From Pleurobrachia bachei (taxonomy: Eukaryota > Ctenophora > Tentaculata > Cydippida > Pleurobrachiidae), in the NCBI GenBank assembly GCA_000695325.1, contig AVPN01001589.1:1-20657 (forward strand): DNA of 20,657 bases. The letters run 5' to 3'. Below, piece after piece: positions 1 to 11,027 of the stretch (the first letter of the stretch is position 1; each line of letters begins with the position of its first letter). The notes under the pieces are model-generated. The model did no database searches and was not told where the DNA came from. It worked only from the letters and a program-made list of their open reading frames with translations. Both the position numbers and the translations under genes were made by a program.

Positions 1-395
1 GAAGGTGAACTTCAGTCAAACTTTTTTAGTATAGGGTTTGGGCGCAAAATTTGTAAAATTTCAGCTCGAAATTTCGAGTATTCGTCACTTGCGCGGCGCC
101 GCGCTTTCTATTTTGCAACGTATTAATTTTAAACTCGCGGGGAATGTATATTTTAACCGTGCGCGTCGTAAATAATTCGCGCGCGATGAAAATCATGCTT
201 GGAAAATAACTTTGCGGCGGAATCAAAACAATCTGGACATAGCAACCACAGACATTTTGTTCCTTTGCGCTTACAATTAGTTAGACTTCGATTGGCTGTC
301 TACTTGTATGATGTCTACTTGTATGATGTTGACAGTATAATTTAGCCGTGTCGTGATTACAGAATAAATATCATTTTGTAGGTTAAAGCTCAACA
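1..395 (+). promoter_or_regulatory. 5' flank / 5' UTR of copy A of the duplicated coiled-coil gene
   Basis: Non-coding sequence upstream of the first ATG at 396. It is GC-rich in patches, with two perfect 14-base palindromes: CTCGAAATTTCGAG at 65-78 and GCGCGGCGCCGCGC at 91-104. A CCAAT-type box in reverse (ATTGG) lies near 290. No convincing TATA box is seen. Nearly the same sequence recurs before copy B at 3521-3914, differing by small indels. A short direct repeat (CTACTTGTATGATG) occurs twice near 300-330 in A and only once in B. Promoter activity is inferred from position only. An open frame on the opposite strand is judged accidental. Confidence 0.45.
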
Positions 396-3103
396 ATGGC
401 CGACTTTCCCGAGTGGTTAAATGAAGACTTTGATTTCGAAGCACAGCTTCTTGATCCTGATTTCTATGACAGTGAAGATGATGCAGTTTTTGAGGAATAT
501 TTAGAAAGCGGCCAACGAGGACTGAGTACCCAATCTGAAATTCACCTGGCCGAAGCCTTGAGAGAGGATGAAAATGTAGTTGCCGAATGCGAGAAAACTG
601 GGATGTGGGTTAACTTTGTCAAGTTTGTCAATCAATCAAAACGAGAAATGCATGGTAAAGGTTATGAGACACCACAAGAATGCTATATAGCATACAAATA
701 CTACTTGGAATGGGCCTCTAGGAAGACAGGTAAGATGTTTGATTCAACTGGGTCTAGAAATTAAATCTTGTTTACCACTATTTCTCTTGAAAACGATCTT
801 ACTCGCCATATTAACAGGTCGACCTTGGAAGCTACCCCACATTAAGACGATGGCTCATCCTGCTATTGAGAGGATGCGATACCCGGCCCCGGATGAGGCA
901 ATCACTGATGAGTTCCGAACATATGCTTTCTATGCTCTCCAGGAGGAGGAATCAATTGAAGGATTGGATGTGATTCTTAGTAACGAGCAGATGTTTAACG
1001 AAATGTTGGAATATGCTAAAACGTACAAACTCTGGGCCCTAGATTGGCCCTCGATTATCGACACGTACATGGAGATGTTCACAACCCGACATGTCCTTCC
1101 TGAGGGCAAAAAGCCATGTGAGTTGAATGGGTTGATAAGAACTGTTTCAGCGCTGACTGCTGACTGACCCCATCCTTTTTTCAGATCAACCTGGTCACGT
1201 TGTACCACTAAAGGAACGGGTTGGACGATCCCGCAGCTACCAGGAATTGGCCTACAAGGCTGCAAAGGACCAAAAGGAAATAGCCAGACTGAAGTGGCTC
1301 GAGGATAACCGAGAGAAGGCTCTCCAGTATCTAAGGGCACGACGACATCACGAGCATGACCGGCGGCAGAACCCTGGTCTACCAGAATTCGGTCTTGCTC
1401 CTCCAGCAGGAATGGAACGAATCGCTCGGTCACAAATGGAATGTAAGTATTCATGATTCAACACAAGTTACATCTAAGTCTGCTACTTTCTCCTAACCCC
1501 CTTCCCTCCCTCAGTTGACTACACAAAGGAAGACATGTACGCGAACCAGGTCGAGGAAACCATGCTCTTCGAATTGGACGGTGACTCCGATGTGGACTAC
1601 CTAGAGATGCTGGGAGAGGGCCGGGAAACTGGGTGGAACCAGAATGCCGGAATCCTTCCTAAAATGGCCGGTCTGTACACCGAGAGTCTTATGGACACGG
1701 ATGTGTTGCAGTATGAGAAACGGAGGAGGGAGCGTCTTGCCAAGGGTCTCACTCCCTGGCCCAGGAAACAACACAAAGTACCTGATCAAGTGTTGGTGAC
1801 GGAGCCATTTGGTCGGGTGGCACAGGGCGGATATCTGACACGACCCAAGAACCAACAAGGTCCTCTTGGTCCTGGAGAGGTTGGAGCAACCACTAGTGAT
1901 GATAAACTGGCCCAAATCAGTACCCTCTCCCTGGCTGAGATCGTCTCCCAAACTGAGCATAGTACGGAGGTTGAGAGGAGGAGGCTTATTCTCGAGATGG
2001 ATCAGTGTGTGAGGTACAACAAGAAACTCATTGCTGTGTTTACAGACATTATCGACCATATTGGACCCTATGCAGTAGCCCCTCCCTCTGAGTGGGATTT
2101 CAGTGGTGCCCAGCAGTACCTTCAATCTAACAAGGTCGAGTTCGAGAAATGGGAACGTATTGCTGTAGCCAAGGCATCCCAAACAGAGCGAAAGGACTTG
2201 TTTACGTACTATACTGCGGTGAAGCAGCATATCAATAGTATTGCTCGAAACATCGCTCACGATGCTAGCTATGTGATTAAACAGCTGACAAGCTTTGTGG
2301 AAACTGTGAAAAGTTCCGATCCATCCCTTGTTAAGGTCTGGTTTGATGATGCTGTCGGTCCCTCTGTCAAACAATACCTAAAAGATATGGATGCAAAGGA
2401 ACAACAAATTGACAACCTGATTGCAGCCATCGAGAAAGTAAAATGCTACAAAACACTGATGAATTATAAGGATACAGAGACACAGACTCTATTCGATGAT
2501 GACATCTACCACCATTTGGAGAAACTGCAGAGGGAAGTTGAGGCCATCAGGGAAAACATCTCACAGAAGGAGAGACGAGTGGAAGTGACTCTAAAAACGA
2601 GCGAGTTTGTGAGAGGACAGGCTGCAGATTTAGAAAAGAGCTCCGAATCACATTCCAGCCAGTCCCAATCGTTGGATGTCTACACACAAGGCTTGAAACA
2701 GAACATAGACGCAGAGAAGGGCAACGCGGAACGGATTAGAACTCAAATCGCTACGCTTACAGAGGAGGTATGTGGTCGAATAATGAGCATAATTGTATGC
2801 GGCATGATGTAATTCATCTCGCAAATAGCTAGCTTTATTATAACTACATGTATAGTTCCACTTGCATCAAATCTAATATAAATCACAGACCTCTCTAACT
2901 CACTAAAACTCTAATATAACGTCTACCATTTCCTTAGAGCGAGAAAAACGCGTCCGATTTAGCGGCACAAGGATTGGAGTGTAACGAACCTAGGCCTGAA
3001 GATCTGGAGCTAATTAAGGAAACCAAAGAGATGCTGGAAGCAACAAATGCCAAACTGCTGTCTGATGTTACCCACGTTGACCAGGAACTTGCACTTTACC
3101 AAG
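396..3103 (+). CDS. Coiled-coil protein, tandem copy A (exons 1-5 only, 3' truncated)
   Basis: I do not recognise this protein. Exons are 396-729, 818-1117, 1185-1442, 1515-2767 and 2938-3103, all with GT-AG ends and matching phases. The start ATG opens an acidic N-terminus (MADFPEWLNEDFDF). Residues 1-300 look like a folded region rich in W, Y and acidic residues. The end of exon 3 and start of exon 4 add basic and acidic stretches, and a proline/glycine-rich linker follows. From roughly residue 440 on it becomes helical and charged, typical of coiled coil. Exon 5 ends in phase 1 with no stop. Reading on into the intron gives about 60 unlikely residues and a stop at 3283-3285. The two 3' exons exist only after copy B, so A alone would be a C-terminal truncation of about 770 residues. 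A transcript could also skip B and join exon 5 to the exon at 6766, which is phase-compatible. No signal peptide or membrane segment is seen. Confidence 0.75.
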
Positions 3104-3204
3104 GTTGGTATTTAATGTGTTACACAATTACCCAAGGGAACCCATGGAGGGGGGTCATTGGGCAGTCAGTGTGTTGTATTGTCATTTGGATTCTATCACG
3201 TTAC

Positions 3205-3914
3205 AAATTAGTAATATGTCACCATACCAACAGAGGGAAAAACTTAATTTTCTTTACTTTGATGCTGATCGATAATGACGGTTAACCGCTACTAGTTTAC
3301 TATCATCATTCTTAGTTCCTTCTTACAAAGCAAAAAGCATAAATTTTAAGGAAAATGCTCAAGACTTTCAGGGGTCCGTCGGGCGTCGTGGCGAACCAAG
3401 AAGCCAACAAAATGTGGTTCATGTAACCTTCGTTGTAGTAAACAAGCCATCAAAGTGACAACTAGTTTCTTCTACCAGCGGTTACGTCACTCTGGCTGCC
3501 GGGCTCTAGCACGGAAGTCAGAAGGTGAACTTCAGTCAAACTTTTTTAGGGTTTGGGCGCAAAATTTGTAAAATTTCAGCTGGAAATTTCGAATATTCGT
3601 CACTTGCGCGGCGCCGCGCTTTCTATTTTGCAACGTATTAATTTTAAACTCGCGGGGAATGTATATTTTAACCGTGCGCGTCGTAAATAATTCGCGCGCG
3701 ATGAAAATCATGCTTGGAAAATAACTTTGCGGCGGAATCAAAACAATCTGGACATAGCAACCGCAGACATTTTGTTCCTTTGCGCTTACAATTAGTTAGA
3801 CTTCGATGGGCAGATTGGATAGCGTGTTGCTGTCTACTTGTATGATGATGACAGTATAATTCAGCCATGTCGTGATTACAGAATTAATATCATTTTGTAG
3901 GTTAAAGCTCAACA
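3205..3914 (+). promoter_or_regulatory. Junction of the tandem units and 5' flank of copy B
   Basis: The first 316 bases (3205-3520) have no partner elsewhere in the window. They are probably the upstream part of the duplicated unit, whose other copy lies left of position 1. No exon, clear polyadenylation signal or known repeat is seen there. Bases 3521-3914 match 1-395. The palindrome GCGCGGCGCCGCGC is kept at 3606-3619, while the CTCGAAATTTCGAG palindrome of copy A is altered. Any promoter of copy B would sit here, so transcription of A must end or pass through this stretch. Function is inferred from position. Confidence 0.4.
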
Positions 3915-6900
3915 ATGGCCGACTTTCCCGAGTGGTTAAATGAAGACTTTGATTTCGAAGCACAGCTTCTTGATCCTGATTTCTACGACAGTGAAGATGA
4001 TGCAGCTTTTGAAGAATATTTAGAAAGCGGCCAGCGAGGACTGAGTACTCAATCTGAAATTCACCTGGCCGAAGCTTTGAGAGAGGATGAAAATGTAGTT
4101 GCCGAATGCGAGAAAACTGGGATGTGGGTTAACTTTGTCAAGTTTGTCAATCAATCAAAACGAGAAATGCATGGTAAAGGTTATGAGACACCACAAGAAT
4201 GCTATATAGCATACAAATACTACTTGGAATGGGCCTCTAGGAAGACAGGTATGATGTTCGATTCAACTGGGTTTAGAAATAAGATATTGTTTATTTCTCT
4301 TATGGGCAAACGATCTTACTCGCCATATTCTCAGGTCGACCTTGGAAGCTACCCCATATTAAAACGATGGCACATCCTGCTATTGAGAGGATGCGATACC
4401 CGGCACCGGATGAAGCAATCACTGATGAATTCCGAACATATGCTTTCTATGCTCTCCAGGAGGAGGAATCAATTGAAGGATTGGATGTGATTCTTAGTAA
4501 CGAGCAGATGTTTAACGAAATGTTGGAATATGCTAAAACGTACAAACTCTGGGCCCTAGATTGGCCCTCGATTATCGACACGTACATGGAGATGTTCACA
4601 ACCCGACATGTCCTTCCCGAGGGCAAAAAGCCATGTGAGTTGAATGGGTTGATAAAAACAGTTTCAGTACTGACTGCTGACTGCTGACTGACCCTCTCCT
4701 TTTCAGATCAGCCTGGTCACGTTGTGCCACTAAAGGAACGGGTCGGACGATCCCGTAGCTATCAGGAATTGGCCTACAAGGCTGCAAAGGACCAAAAGGA
4801 AATAGCCAGACTATCGAGAGAAGGCTCTCCAGTATCTAAGAGCACGACGACATCACGAGCATGACCGGCGGCAGAATCCTGGTCTACCAGAATTCGGCCT
4901 TGCTCCTCCAGCAGGAATGGAACGAATTGCTCGGTCACAAATGGAATGTGAGTATTCATGATTCAAGTTACTTCTAGTGTCTAGTCTAAGTCTGCTACTT
5001 TCTCCTAACCCCTTTTCTTCCCCCAGTTGACTACACAAAGGAAGACATGTACGCCAACCAGGTCGAGGAAACCATGCTCTTCGAATTGGACGGTGACTCC
5101 GATGTGGACTACCTAGAGATGCTGGGAGAGGGCCGGGAAACTGGGTGGAACCAGAATGCCGGAATCCTTCCTAAAATGGCCGGTCTGTACACCGAGAGTC
5201 TTATGGACACGGATGTGCTGCAGTATGAGAAACGGAGGAGGGAGCGTCTTGCCAAGGGTCTCACTCCCTGGCCCAGGAAACAACACAAAGTACCTGATCA
5301 AGTTCTGGTGACAGAACCATTTGGTCGGGTGGCACAGGGCGGTTATCTGACACGACCCAAGAACCAACAAGGTCCTCTTGGTCCTGGGGAGGTTGGGGCA
5401 ACCACTAGTGATGACAAACTTGCCCAAATCAGCACCCTCTCCCTGGCCGAGATCGTCTCCCAAACAGAGCATAGCACGGAGGTCGAGAGGAGGAGGCTTA
5501 TTCTCGAGATGGATCAGTGTGTGAGGTACAATAAGAAACTCATTGCAGTTTTCACAGACATTATCGACCATATTGGACCCTATGCAGTGGCCCCTCCCTC
5601 TGAATGGGATTTCAGCGGTGCCCAGCAGTACCTCCAATCCAACAAGGTGGAGTTCGAGAAATGGGAACGCATTGCTGTCGCCAAGGCATCCCAAACAGAG
5701 CGAAAGGACTTGTTTACATACTACACTGCGGTGAAGCAACATATAAATAGTATCGCTCGAAACATCGCTCACGATGCTAGCTATGTGATTAAACAGCTGA
5801 CAAGCTTTGTAGAAACTGTGAAAAGTTCTGATCCATCCCTTGTGAAGGTCTGGTTTGATGATGCTGTCGGTCCCTCTGTCAAGCAATACCTAAAAGATAT
5901 GGATGCAAAGGAACAACAAATTGACAACCTGATAGCGGCAATTGAGAAAGTAAAATGCTACAAAACACTGATGAATTATAAGGATACAGAGACACAGACT
6001 CTATTCGATGATGACATTTACCACCATTTGGAGAAATTGCAGAGGGAAGTTGAGGCCATCAGGGAAAATATCTCACAGAAGGAGAGACGAGTGGAAGTGA
6101 CTCTAAAAACGAGCGAGTTCGTGAGAGGACAGGCTGCAGATTTAGAAAAGAGCTCCGAATCACATTCCAGCCAGTCCCAATCGTTGGATGTCTACACACA
6201 AGGCTTGAAACAGAACATAGACGCAGAGAAGGGCAACGCGGAACGGATTAGAACTCAAATCGCTACGCTTACAGAGGAGGTATGTGGTCGAATAATGAGC
6301 ATAATTGTATGCGGCATGATGATGTAATTCATCATCGCATGATGATGTAATTCATCTCGCAAATAGCTGGCTTTATTATAACTACATGTATAGTTCCACT
6401 TGCATCAAATCTAATATAAATCACAGACCTCACTAACTCACTAAAACTCTAATATAACGTCTACCATTTCCTTAGAGCGAGAAAAACGCGTCTGACTTAG
6501 CGGCACAAGGATTGGAATGTAACGAACCTAGGCCTGAAGATCTGGAGCTAATTAAGGAAACCAAAGAGATGCTTGAAGCAACAAATGCCAAACTGCTGTC
6601 TGATGTTACCCATGTTGACCAGGAGCTCGCACTATACCAAGGTTGGTAATTTAGCTGTTACTGATTACATAATTTTGCAAGGGATCCCAGGGGGGTGGTC
6701 AGCGGGACAGTTCCTTTCTATCACGTTACGTCCAATTACTAGACGTTACGACACCATTATTACAGATCTTGTTGCAAAGAAGACAGCGGAGATTGAGCGA
6801 AAGAAGAAAGTAGCTGTAGAGACAGAGGATCTGATAAAGGTGTACGAGAAGCAGAAGGCAGCAAAGGGTGTGTTCATCACTAAGATCTCTCACGAGAACA

Positions 6901-7831
6901 GCGAGGCCCAGGAGAAGTTGGCAACGAGCCTTGCTGACAAGATCAGGGCGAAGACGGGAGCTGTTCTAAAGGAAGCCAAGGAATACTACGAGAGTGATGA
7001 TTGTATGGCCTTGAGGGGCAAGGCAGGACACGCTGAGGAGATGGCTAAATCATATGCTGACCACTTTGAGAGATACGAGGATAAGATTAAGGAGCTAGCC
7101 AGCACAATTGAGCAATATCAGGAGGCGAAGGAGCGGCGAACACAGCTCGAGGGTGTGGTCAAGGGGGCATCAGGGGAGGCAGAAAACTGGAAGAGCATGG
7201 CCGCTACTCAGAGAAAGAAGCATGCTGAACTGTCCAAGAAATACGGGCACACCCACAAAGACCTGAAGGTTGCGACTGCATGGAAGGATGAACTGGCCAA
7301 GGTTCTTGCTGAAACAGAGAGAAAAGCACTAGAAAATGAGAAGTTTAAAATCCACGCTCAAACTACAATGGATGCTGCCCGTAAGTTGCCCTTTCTTTTT
7401 TTATTTCAATACTTATTCATACTCTGTCTCAGACAGCATTATGAGCTCAGTATGAACGCTCTCTTACCCTGCTTTATTGTAATGCACTGGCACGGCAGGC
7501 GCCGTCCGTTTTCTTCTCTCCTTCTCCCTATGAAATAATGCACAGTGCAGTTGCATAATTTCTGTGAGATTTCACGCAAATTCTGTGAGATTTCACGCTT
7601 ATATGCTAACATGCGGCATTTCTCTTTTTCAGCACCACATATAATGTCTCACACCTCTTTCAATTCGCAGGTGCAGCTACTGCTGAGCCTTCGGAGGGAG
7701 ACTATGCTTCTGAGCTTGATAAATCGAAAGTTTTAACTGTCGGTAATGAAAAGAGCCAGATGCAAATCAAAAAGACACGCCAGGAGATGAGGAAAAAGGC
7801 CAACATGTTCCGAACCCTGCTCCGACACTAA
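3915..7831 (+). CDS. Coiled-coil protein, tandem copy B (seven exons, frame broken in exon 3)
   Basis: Unrecognised protein. Exons are 3915-4248, 4335-4634, 4707-4947, 5027-6279, 6476-6641, 6766-7380 and 7671-7831, ending in TAA at 7829-7831. Exons 6 and 7 occur only here and supply a long charged helical region (rich in K, E, A and Q), clearly coiled coil, ending FRTLLRH. With copy A's exon 3 the product would be 1,028 residues. Exon 3 of B is 241 bases against 258 in A: 17 bases are missing near 4814, shifting the frame to a stop at 4862-4864 and a product of about 263 residues. Exon 3 is symmetric (phase 1 at both ends), so skipping it would restore the frame at a cost of 86 residues. Silent-only differences on both sides of the deletion suggest it is recent, a polymorphism or a sequence error. 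A cytoskeletal or ciliary role would be only a guess from the coiled coil. Confidence 0.75.
7545..7600 (+). repeat. Short duplicated motif in intron 6 of copy B
   Basis: Within the intron 7381-7670 a stretch of about 20 bases built on TCTGTGAGATTTCACGC occurs twice in direct tandem. The rest of the intron shows nothing else notable. An alternative acceptor after the pyrimidine tract at about 7632 would put the last exon in the wrong frame, which is why 7671 was chosen. Confidence 0.55.
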
Positions 7832-8762
7832 ACAATTTGGAGATGGCCCAACAGCCAACTAGTTTGGAGTGAAATGTTGTTGATTGGGAATTGAGGAAAG
7901 ATGAACCCAAACTCTGTAATTAGTTCCACCTCACAATGGTATCAGTGTTGCATGCTGGTTCATGACGTGCTGATCTAGTGAAAAAGTACTCCATTGTGGA
8001 CTATTATACCGGCAGAGTGTTTAATTCGCTACTGCGGTTTTGCTGTTTTGTTAAATTGTTCATATCATATCTTTTGTGTAAGTAGATCTGAGTATTGATT
8101 TCTTCTTCTTCTTGCCCGTAAAGAGGTCAAGGACATATTAATGCCCTTAGTAATGCATTTTATTCCTATTGCATCTCTCCCCCGCATCAGCATCTGCGAT
8201 ACTTTCCCCCTCTTGTGGTAGCTGGCAGTTGGAAAAATGGGGGTTCTCTGTACACGGTAGTTCTCCCAACTTGGATAAACACAGCTTCATTTGAACGTTG
8301 TGTTTTGGTATCCTAAAATGGCCAAAGTTCCCACCAAAATGAGTACCGCGGATACCGGTGCACTGTGTTTGGAACTTCGGGTGACGCGCGAGAACACTTG
8401 ATCAGACTTCCGTGCGCGGGAATACACCCCGTGGGAATTTCGTGTACTCCGCCGCAGTACATTACACACTCACACACACACACCACAGTGCAGTTATACC
8501 ACTCCGTGTATTGCTATGATGGCCCTCTAAACGGGAGAGGGGGAGAGGGAGACGACTGACAAGGAGTGCAGCAGCTGCCTCATCATCAGAGCGTCACAGC
8601 TGGCACAGAGCACACATTTTACCCATTTGTCAGTTACATTTGGATAGTACAAATCAGTCTTCCTGCCCCACACTGAGATGGGTTAAATCACAGCTCAACT
8701 ATTTTGGTACAACACCCGGCATAAAGATCGATCAAACATTCTTAAAATCAGTCTATAGTCCC
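7832..8762. other. Convergent intergenic stretch / 3' UTRs
   Basis: About 930 bases between the stop of the coiled-coil gene (+) and the stop of the small - strand gene. I find no exon, RNA gene or canonical AATAAA on the + strand. It holds a short TTC run near 8101-8112 and a CA microsatellite at about 8466-8484. The open frames here are short and lack splice support. Confidence 0.5.
8466..8484. repeat. CA dinucleotide microsatellite
   Basis: A short, slightly interrupted run of CA units (ACACTCACACACACACACA type), about 19 bases long. It lies in the convergent intergenic region. Confidence 0.8.
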
Positions 8763-9401
8763 TCATTTCTTTCCCTCAGCAGCAACATGCCCCTCAGAGC
8801 TGACAAAGTTTCCCGAGCTACTCTCAGTGCTGCTTCCCAAATCAATGCTACTCCCTGAATCTGACTCTGTTGTCGAGCCGATCACAACTCCCTCGCTCTC
8901 TGACCCCGAAGGAGGGGCCGGTTTGATCGCCTGCTCTCTCTTTGGTGCCCCCTTCCGTTTGGGCACCATTTTCTTCATCTTGACAGCCTTGGCACCGCCT
9001 CCCTTCATTTTGTATCCCACTACGGGGTGGTGGCTAGGTTTCATGGGTAGGCTCCCTACCTTACTCTTGTCGACAAAAGGGGCAAAGGACTCTGGAACTT
9101 TGGCTCCGTTCGCCGTGAGACCCTGGATAATTAGAGCTGTAACGGCGTCACATGGAGCTTTGTTCCGTCTGCTGGCACCAAAATCATCTAAAATTAGTGA
9201 CATGATATTAGGAATAGGGCATCTGAAGAAAATATCTTTTGAAATTGACCCGACTGGCTGCGTCGACACCGTTACGATGCAGTGTCGACACCGCCAGACA
9301 GGATTTGGTGCCCCATCTTACGACAATTATAACGTACCGTCTGAAGAGTCTGTACAGCTGGCATCTGCCAGAGCGAATACCTTCTCCTCGAATCGAGCCA
9401 T
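8763..9401 (-). CDS. Small basic / serine-rich protein, function unknown
   Basis: Not recognised. Two exons on the - strand, 9401-9338 and 9187-8763, are joined in phase 1 across a 150-base intron with a good GT donor (gtacgt) and an acceptor preceded by a branch-point-like CTAAT. The product is 162 residues. It starts MARFEEKVFALADASC, runs through acidic DSSDDD into a short, possibly folded segment (about residues 30-70, with VTALIIQGL and ESFAPFVDK), then a strongly basic stretch (KMKKMVPKRKGAPKR), and ends in a low-complexity tail of S, E, G and D. The basic stretch could be a nuclear localisation or nucleic-acid-binding segment; this is inference from composition only. The alternative start inside exon 2 would use bases that look like intron. 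The overlapping + strand frame (8827-9432) is treated as a shadow. The gene is head to head with the + gene at 11114. Confidence 0.6.
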
Positions 9402-10159
9402 GTATCAAAACAAGACCGCAGTAAATCAGTAGGAATGTAAGGGAAAGAAAGGGGTGGGGGCGCTTATACGGTTAAAAGTGCCACTTGTTGTGCAAGCTCA
9501 GTGCTACACTACTGCAGCAAAAATAATTCCATTTCCAGGATATTTCAGGACAACGTCACAATCATGTGTATGATATTTACCACCTAAACGTCATTAACGA
9601 TCGTTTAAAATTTCCGGAGAAGCTTAACTTTCTTAATCTCCCTGGCCCTCTTTGCAATCCGATACTGGAAAGATCCTTCCGCTTCGACATGCTCAATAAG
9701 CCCTGTCACAACGTGACACAGATTCGGCTGCATCCCTGCGGTATTCCATTTTAAACCAGCTCTCTCTTTCTCTCTGATCAGTCTTTCTTTCTCTTGTTGT
9801 GGGATCCTTGCATAATAGTCTTAACAGTTAACATAAGATCTTGTGGTATTTAACAACCCCTGGGCTTTGTTCTACATTTTTGTCTTGATTTATGACGTTC
9901 TGGATCAAATCCTTTTCCGGTCAGTGATCTAGAGTGAACAATCTATATCATGATTCATCGTGATCGGTTATAAAATGGCGACGAGATCGTATCGAGATAT
10001 TATAGCATGCTACTTATCTACGTGCTTATAATGCAGCTGTTCTGTAGTAAATCTAGTTCGAGAGAACCATGAGAGATAGAGAGGCCATGCAACCAGGAAT
10101 TTTATATCGGTACTTGCCACTGTATCACATGTCATCGAATTTTATGCATCGTGATTTTA
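9402..10159. other. Intergenic stretch between divergent genes
   Basis: About 760 bases between the start of the - strand small gene and the transposon. It includes a pyrimidine-rich tract near 9757-9797 (CT and TTTC runs) and a purine-rich AGAGATAGAGAGG patch near 10071-10085. The promoters of the flanking genes should lie here or beyond the element, but no specific site can be named. A 62-residue open frame at 9566-9754 has no support. Confidence 0.4.
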
Positions 10160-10167
10160 TAACGAAT

Positions 10168-11027
10168 GGGGGGGTGGTCATGTTAATTTTGTTAATGTTT
10201 TGTTAATTAACAAATGACTTGGTGAAACATTAACAAAATTAACAAAGTTAACAAAAATCGCGTTTTAGGTGTTTTCAGTCGGTTTAAATAGATATTTTAA
10301 GTATTTTAGGTGTGTTTAGGCGTGCTTAGGTGTTTCTATCATAAACCCAATAACTCACTGTCTCCAACGACAGATATTTCATAGCCCTAAGGACGTTTAT
10401 TACGACCTTACATAGCGATTTGCTCCATTTTGTAAACGTTAATAAAAACTAGCCAAAATAAACCGCAATTGACGTCAAATGACCCTAATCCACATTTGTC
10501 AACCTTAACAACTCACGAGCACTCATGAATTCACCTTAAATCTCAAAAATCTCAAATATAAATTTTTCTAAAAAAAACACAAGGATTTGTAGCGAAGCAA
10601 ATTTTCGATCTTTGACCAAAAAATATATTTTGGAATTTTTTCTTGTTTTTTTCAACAAAAACGTTGTACATTATGTTCTTTCGCCTAAAGAATCCGTTAT
10701 CGATGAAAAAATTACATTAAAGTGACATTTTAGATACTAAATTTGAATATTTATAACTTGCGGCAAATCGTCGATTTTGAGCCGAAAACTTGCATGCCGG
10801 CCAACCAAACTGTGCAATAGATAGTAGAACAATTGTATAAGATATAGAGCAACATTCTTGCCAAGCTAAACTGCCTCTCGTGCAACTTTCAACAACTTCA
10901 CCGGGCCGATTTCTAAAAATTTTCTTTTTTTGTTAATAATGTTAATTATGTTAATAATGTTAATAATGTTAATATAAACATTTTAAAAATTTTCATGAAA
11001 CATTAACATTAACATGACCACCCCCCC
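10168..11027. mobile_element. Non-autonomous DNA transposon (MITE) with 8-bp target duplication
   Basis: An 860-base element bounded by inverted ends. The left end reads GGGGGGGTGGTCATGTTAAT and the right end is its exact reverse complement over 20 bases. It is flanked by a perfect direct repeat TAACGAAT (10160-10167 and 11028-11035). Near the left end a 19-base perfect inverted repeat (10182-10200 with 10225-10243) could form a hairpin. Near the right end GTTAAT units repeat every 9 bases or so. There is no open frame of transposase size, so it would need a partner in trans. An 8-base target duplication is typical of hAT-type (also P, Merlin and some other) DNA transposons. The target does not fit the usual hAT consensus well and the G-run terminus is unusual, so the superfamily is left open. 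Perfect target repeats and ends suggest a fairly young insertion. Confidence 0.9.
10182..10243. repeat. Subterminal hairpin of the transposon
   Basis: GTTAATTTTGTTAATGTTT at 10182-10200 is exactly reverse-complemented at 10225-10243, with a 24-base loop that itself contains the palindrome TGTTAATTAACA (10201-10212). It overlaps the inner part of the left terminal repeat. This may be a transposase-binding or structural end feature; the role is inferred. Confidence 0.85.

Larger units (their letters stand above)
1..6729 (+). repeat. Tandem duplication of about 3.52 kb (two copies)
   Basis: Sequence from position 1 to about 3204 recurs from 3521 to about 6729 in the same orientation, with the offset drifting between about 3512 and 3538 because of small indels. 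Similarity ends inside intron 5, just after TTCTATCACGTTAC (ending 3204 in A, 6729 in B). The junction between units therefore lies near 3205, and copy B should start there. The first 315 or so bases of copy A would then lie left of the window. Exons differ by roughly 75 substitutions in all, almost every one silent. A mis-assembly of two divergent haplotypes side by side would look the same and is not excluded. Confidence 0.9.

Noticed and set aside
26-226. Open frame on the - strand in the 5' flank of copy A, repeated at 3532-3741
   Set aside because: It recurs only because the flank is duplicated. Two of the few differences change amino acids, the opposite of what the true exons show.
2768-2812. 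Continuation of exon 4 into the following intron (copy A, and likewise in copy B)
   Set aside because: The extra residues after the GTATGT donor end in a stop soon after, and the next exon joins in phase. This is intron, though a retained-intron isoform cannot be excluded.
8827-9432. 201-residue open frame on the + strand
   Set aside because: It overlaps the spliced - strand gene, which has a better composition and a good intron. The + frame looks like a shadow of it.
9566-9754. 62-residue open frame on the + strand
   Set aside because: No domain, no splice signals and no neighbour it could join.
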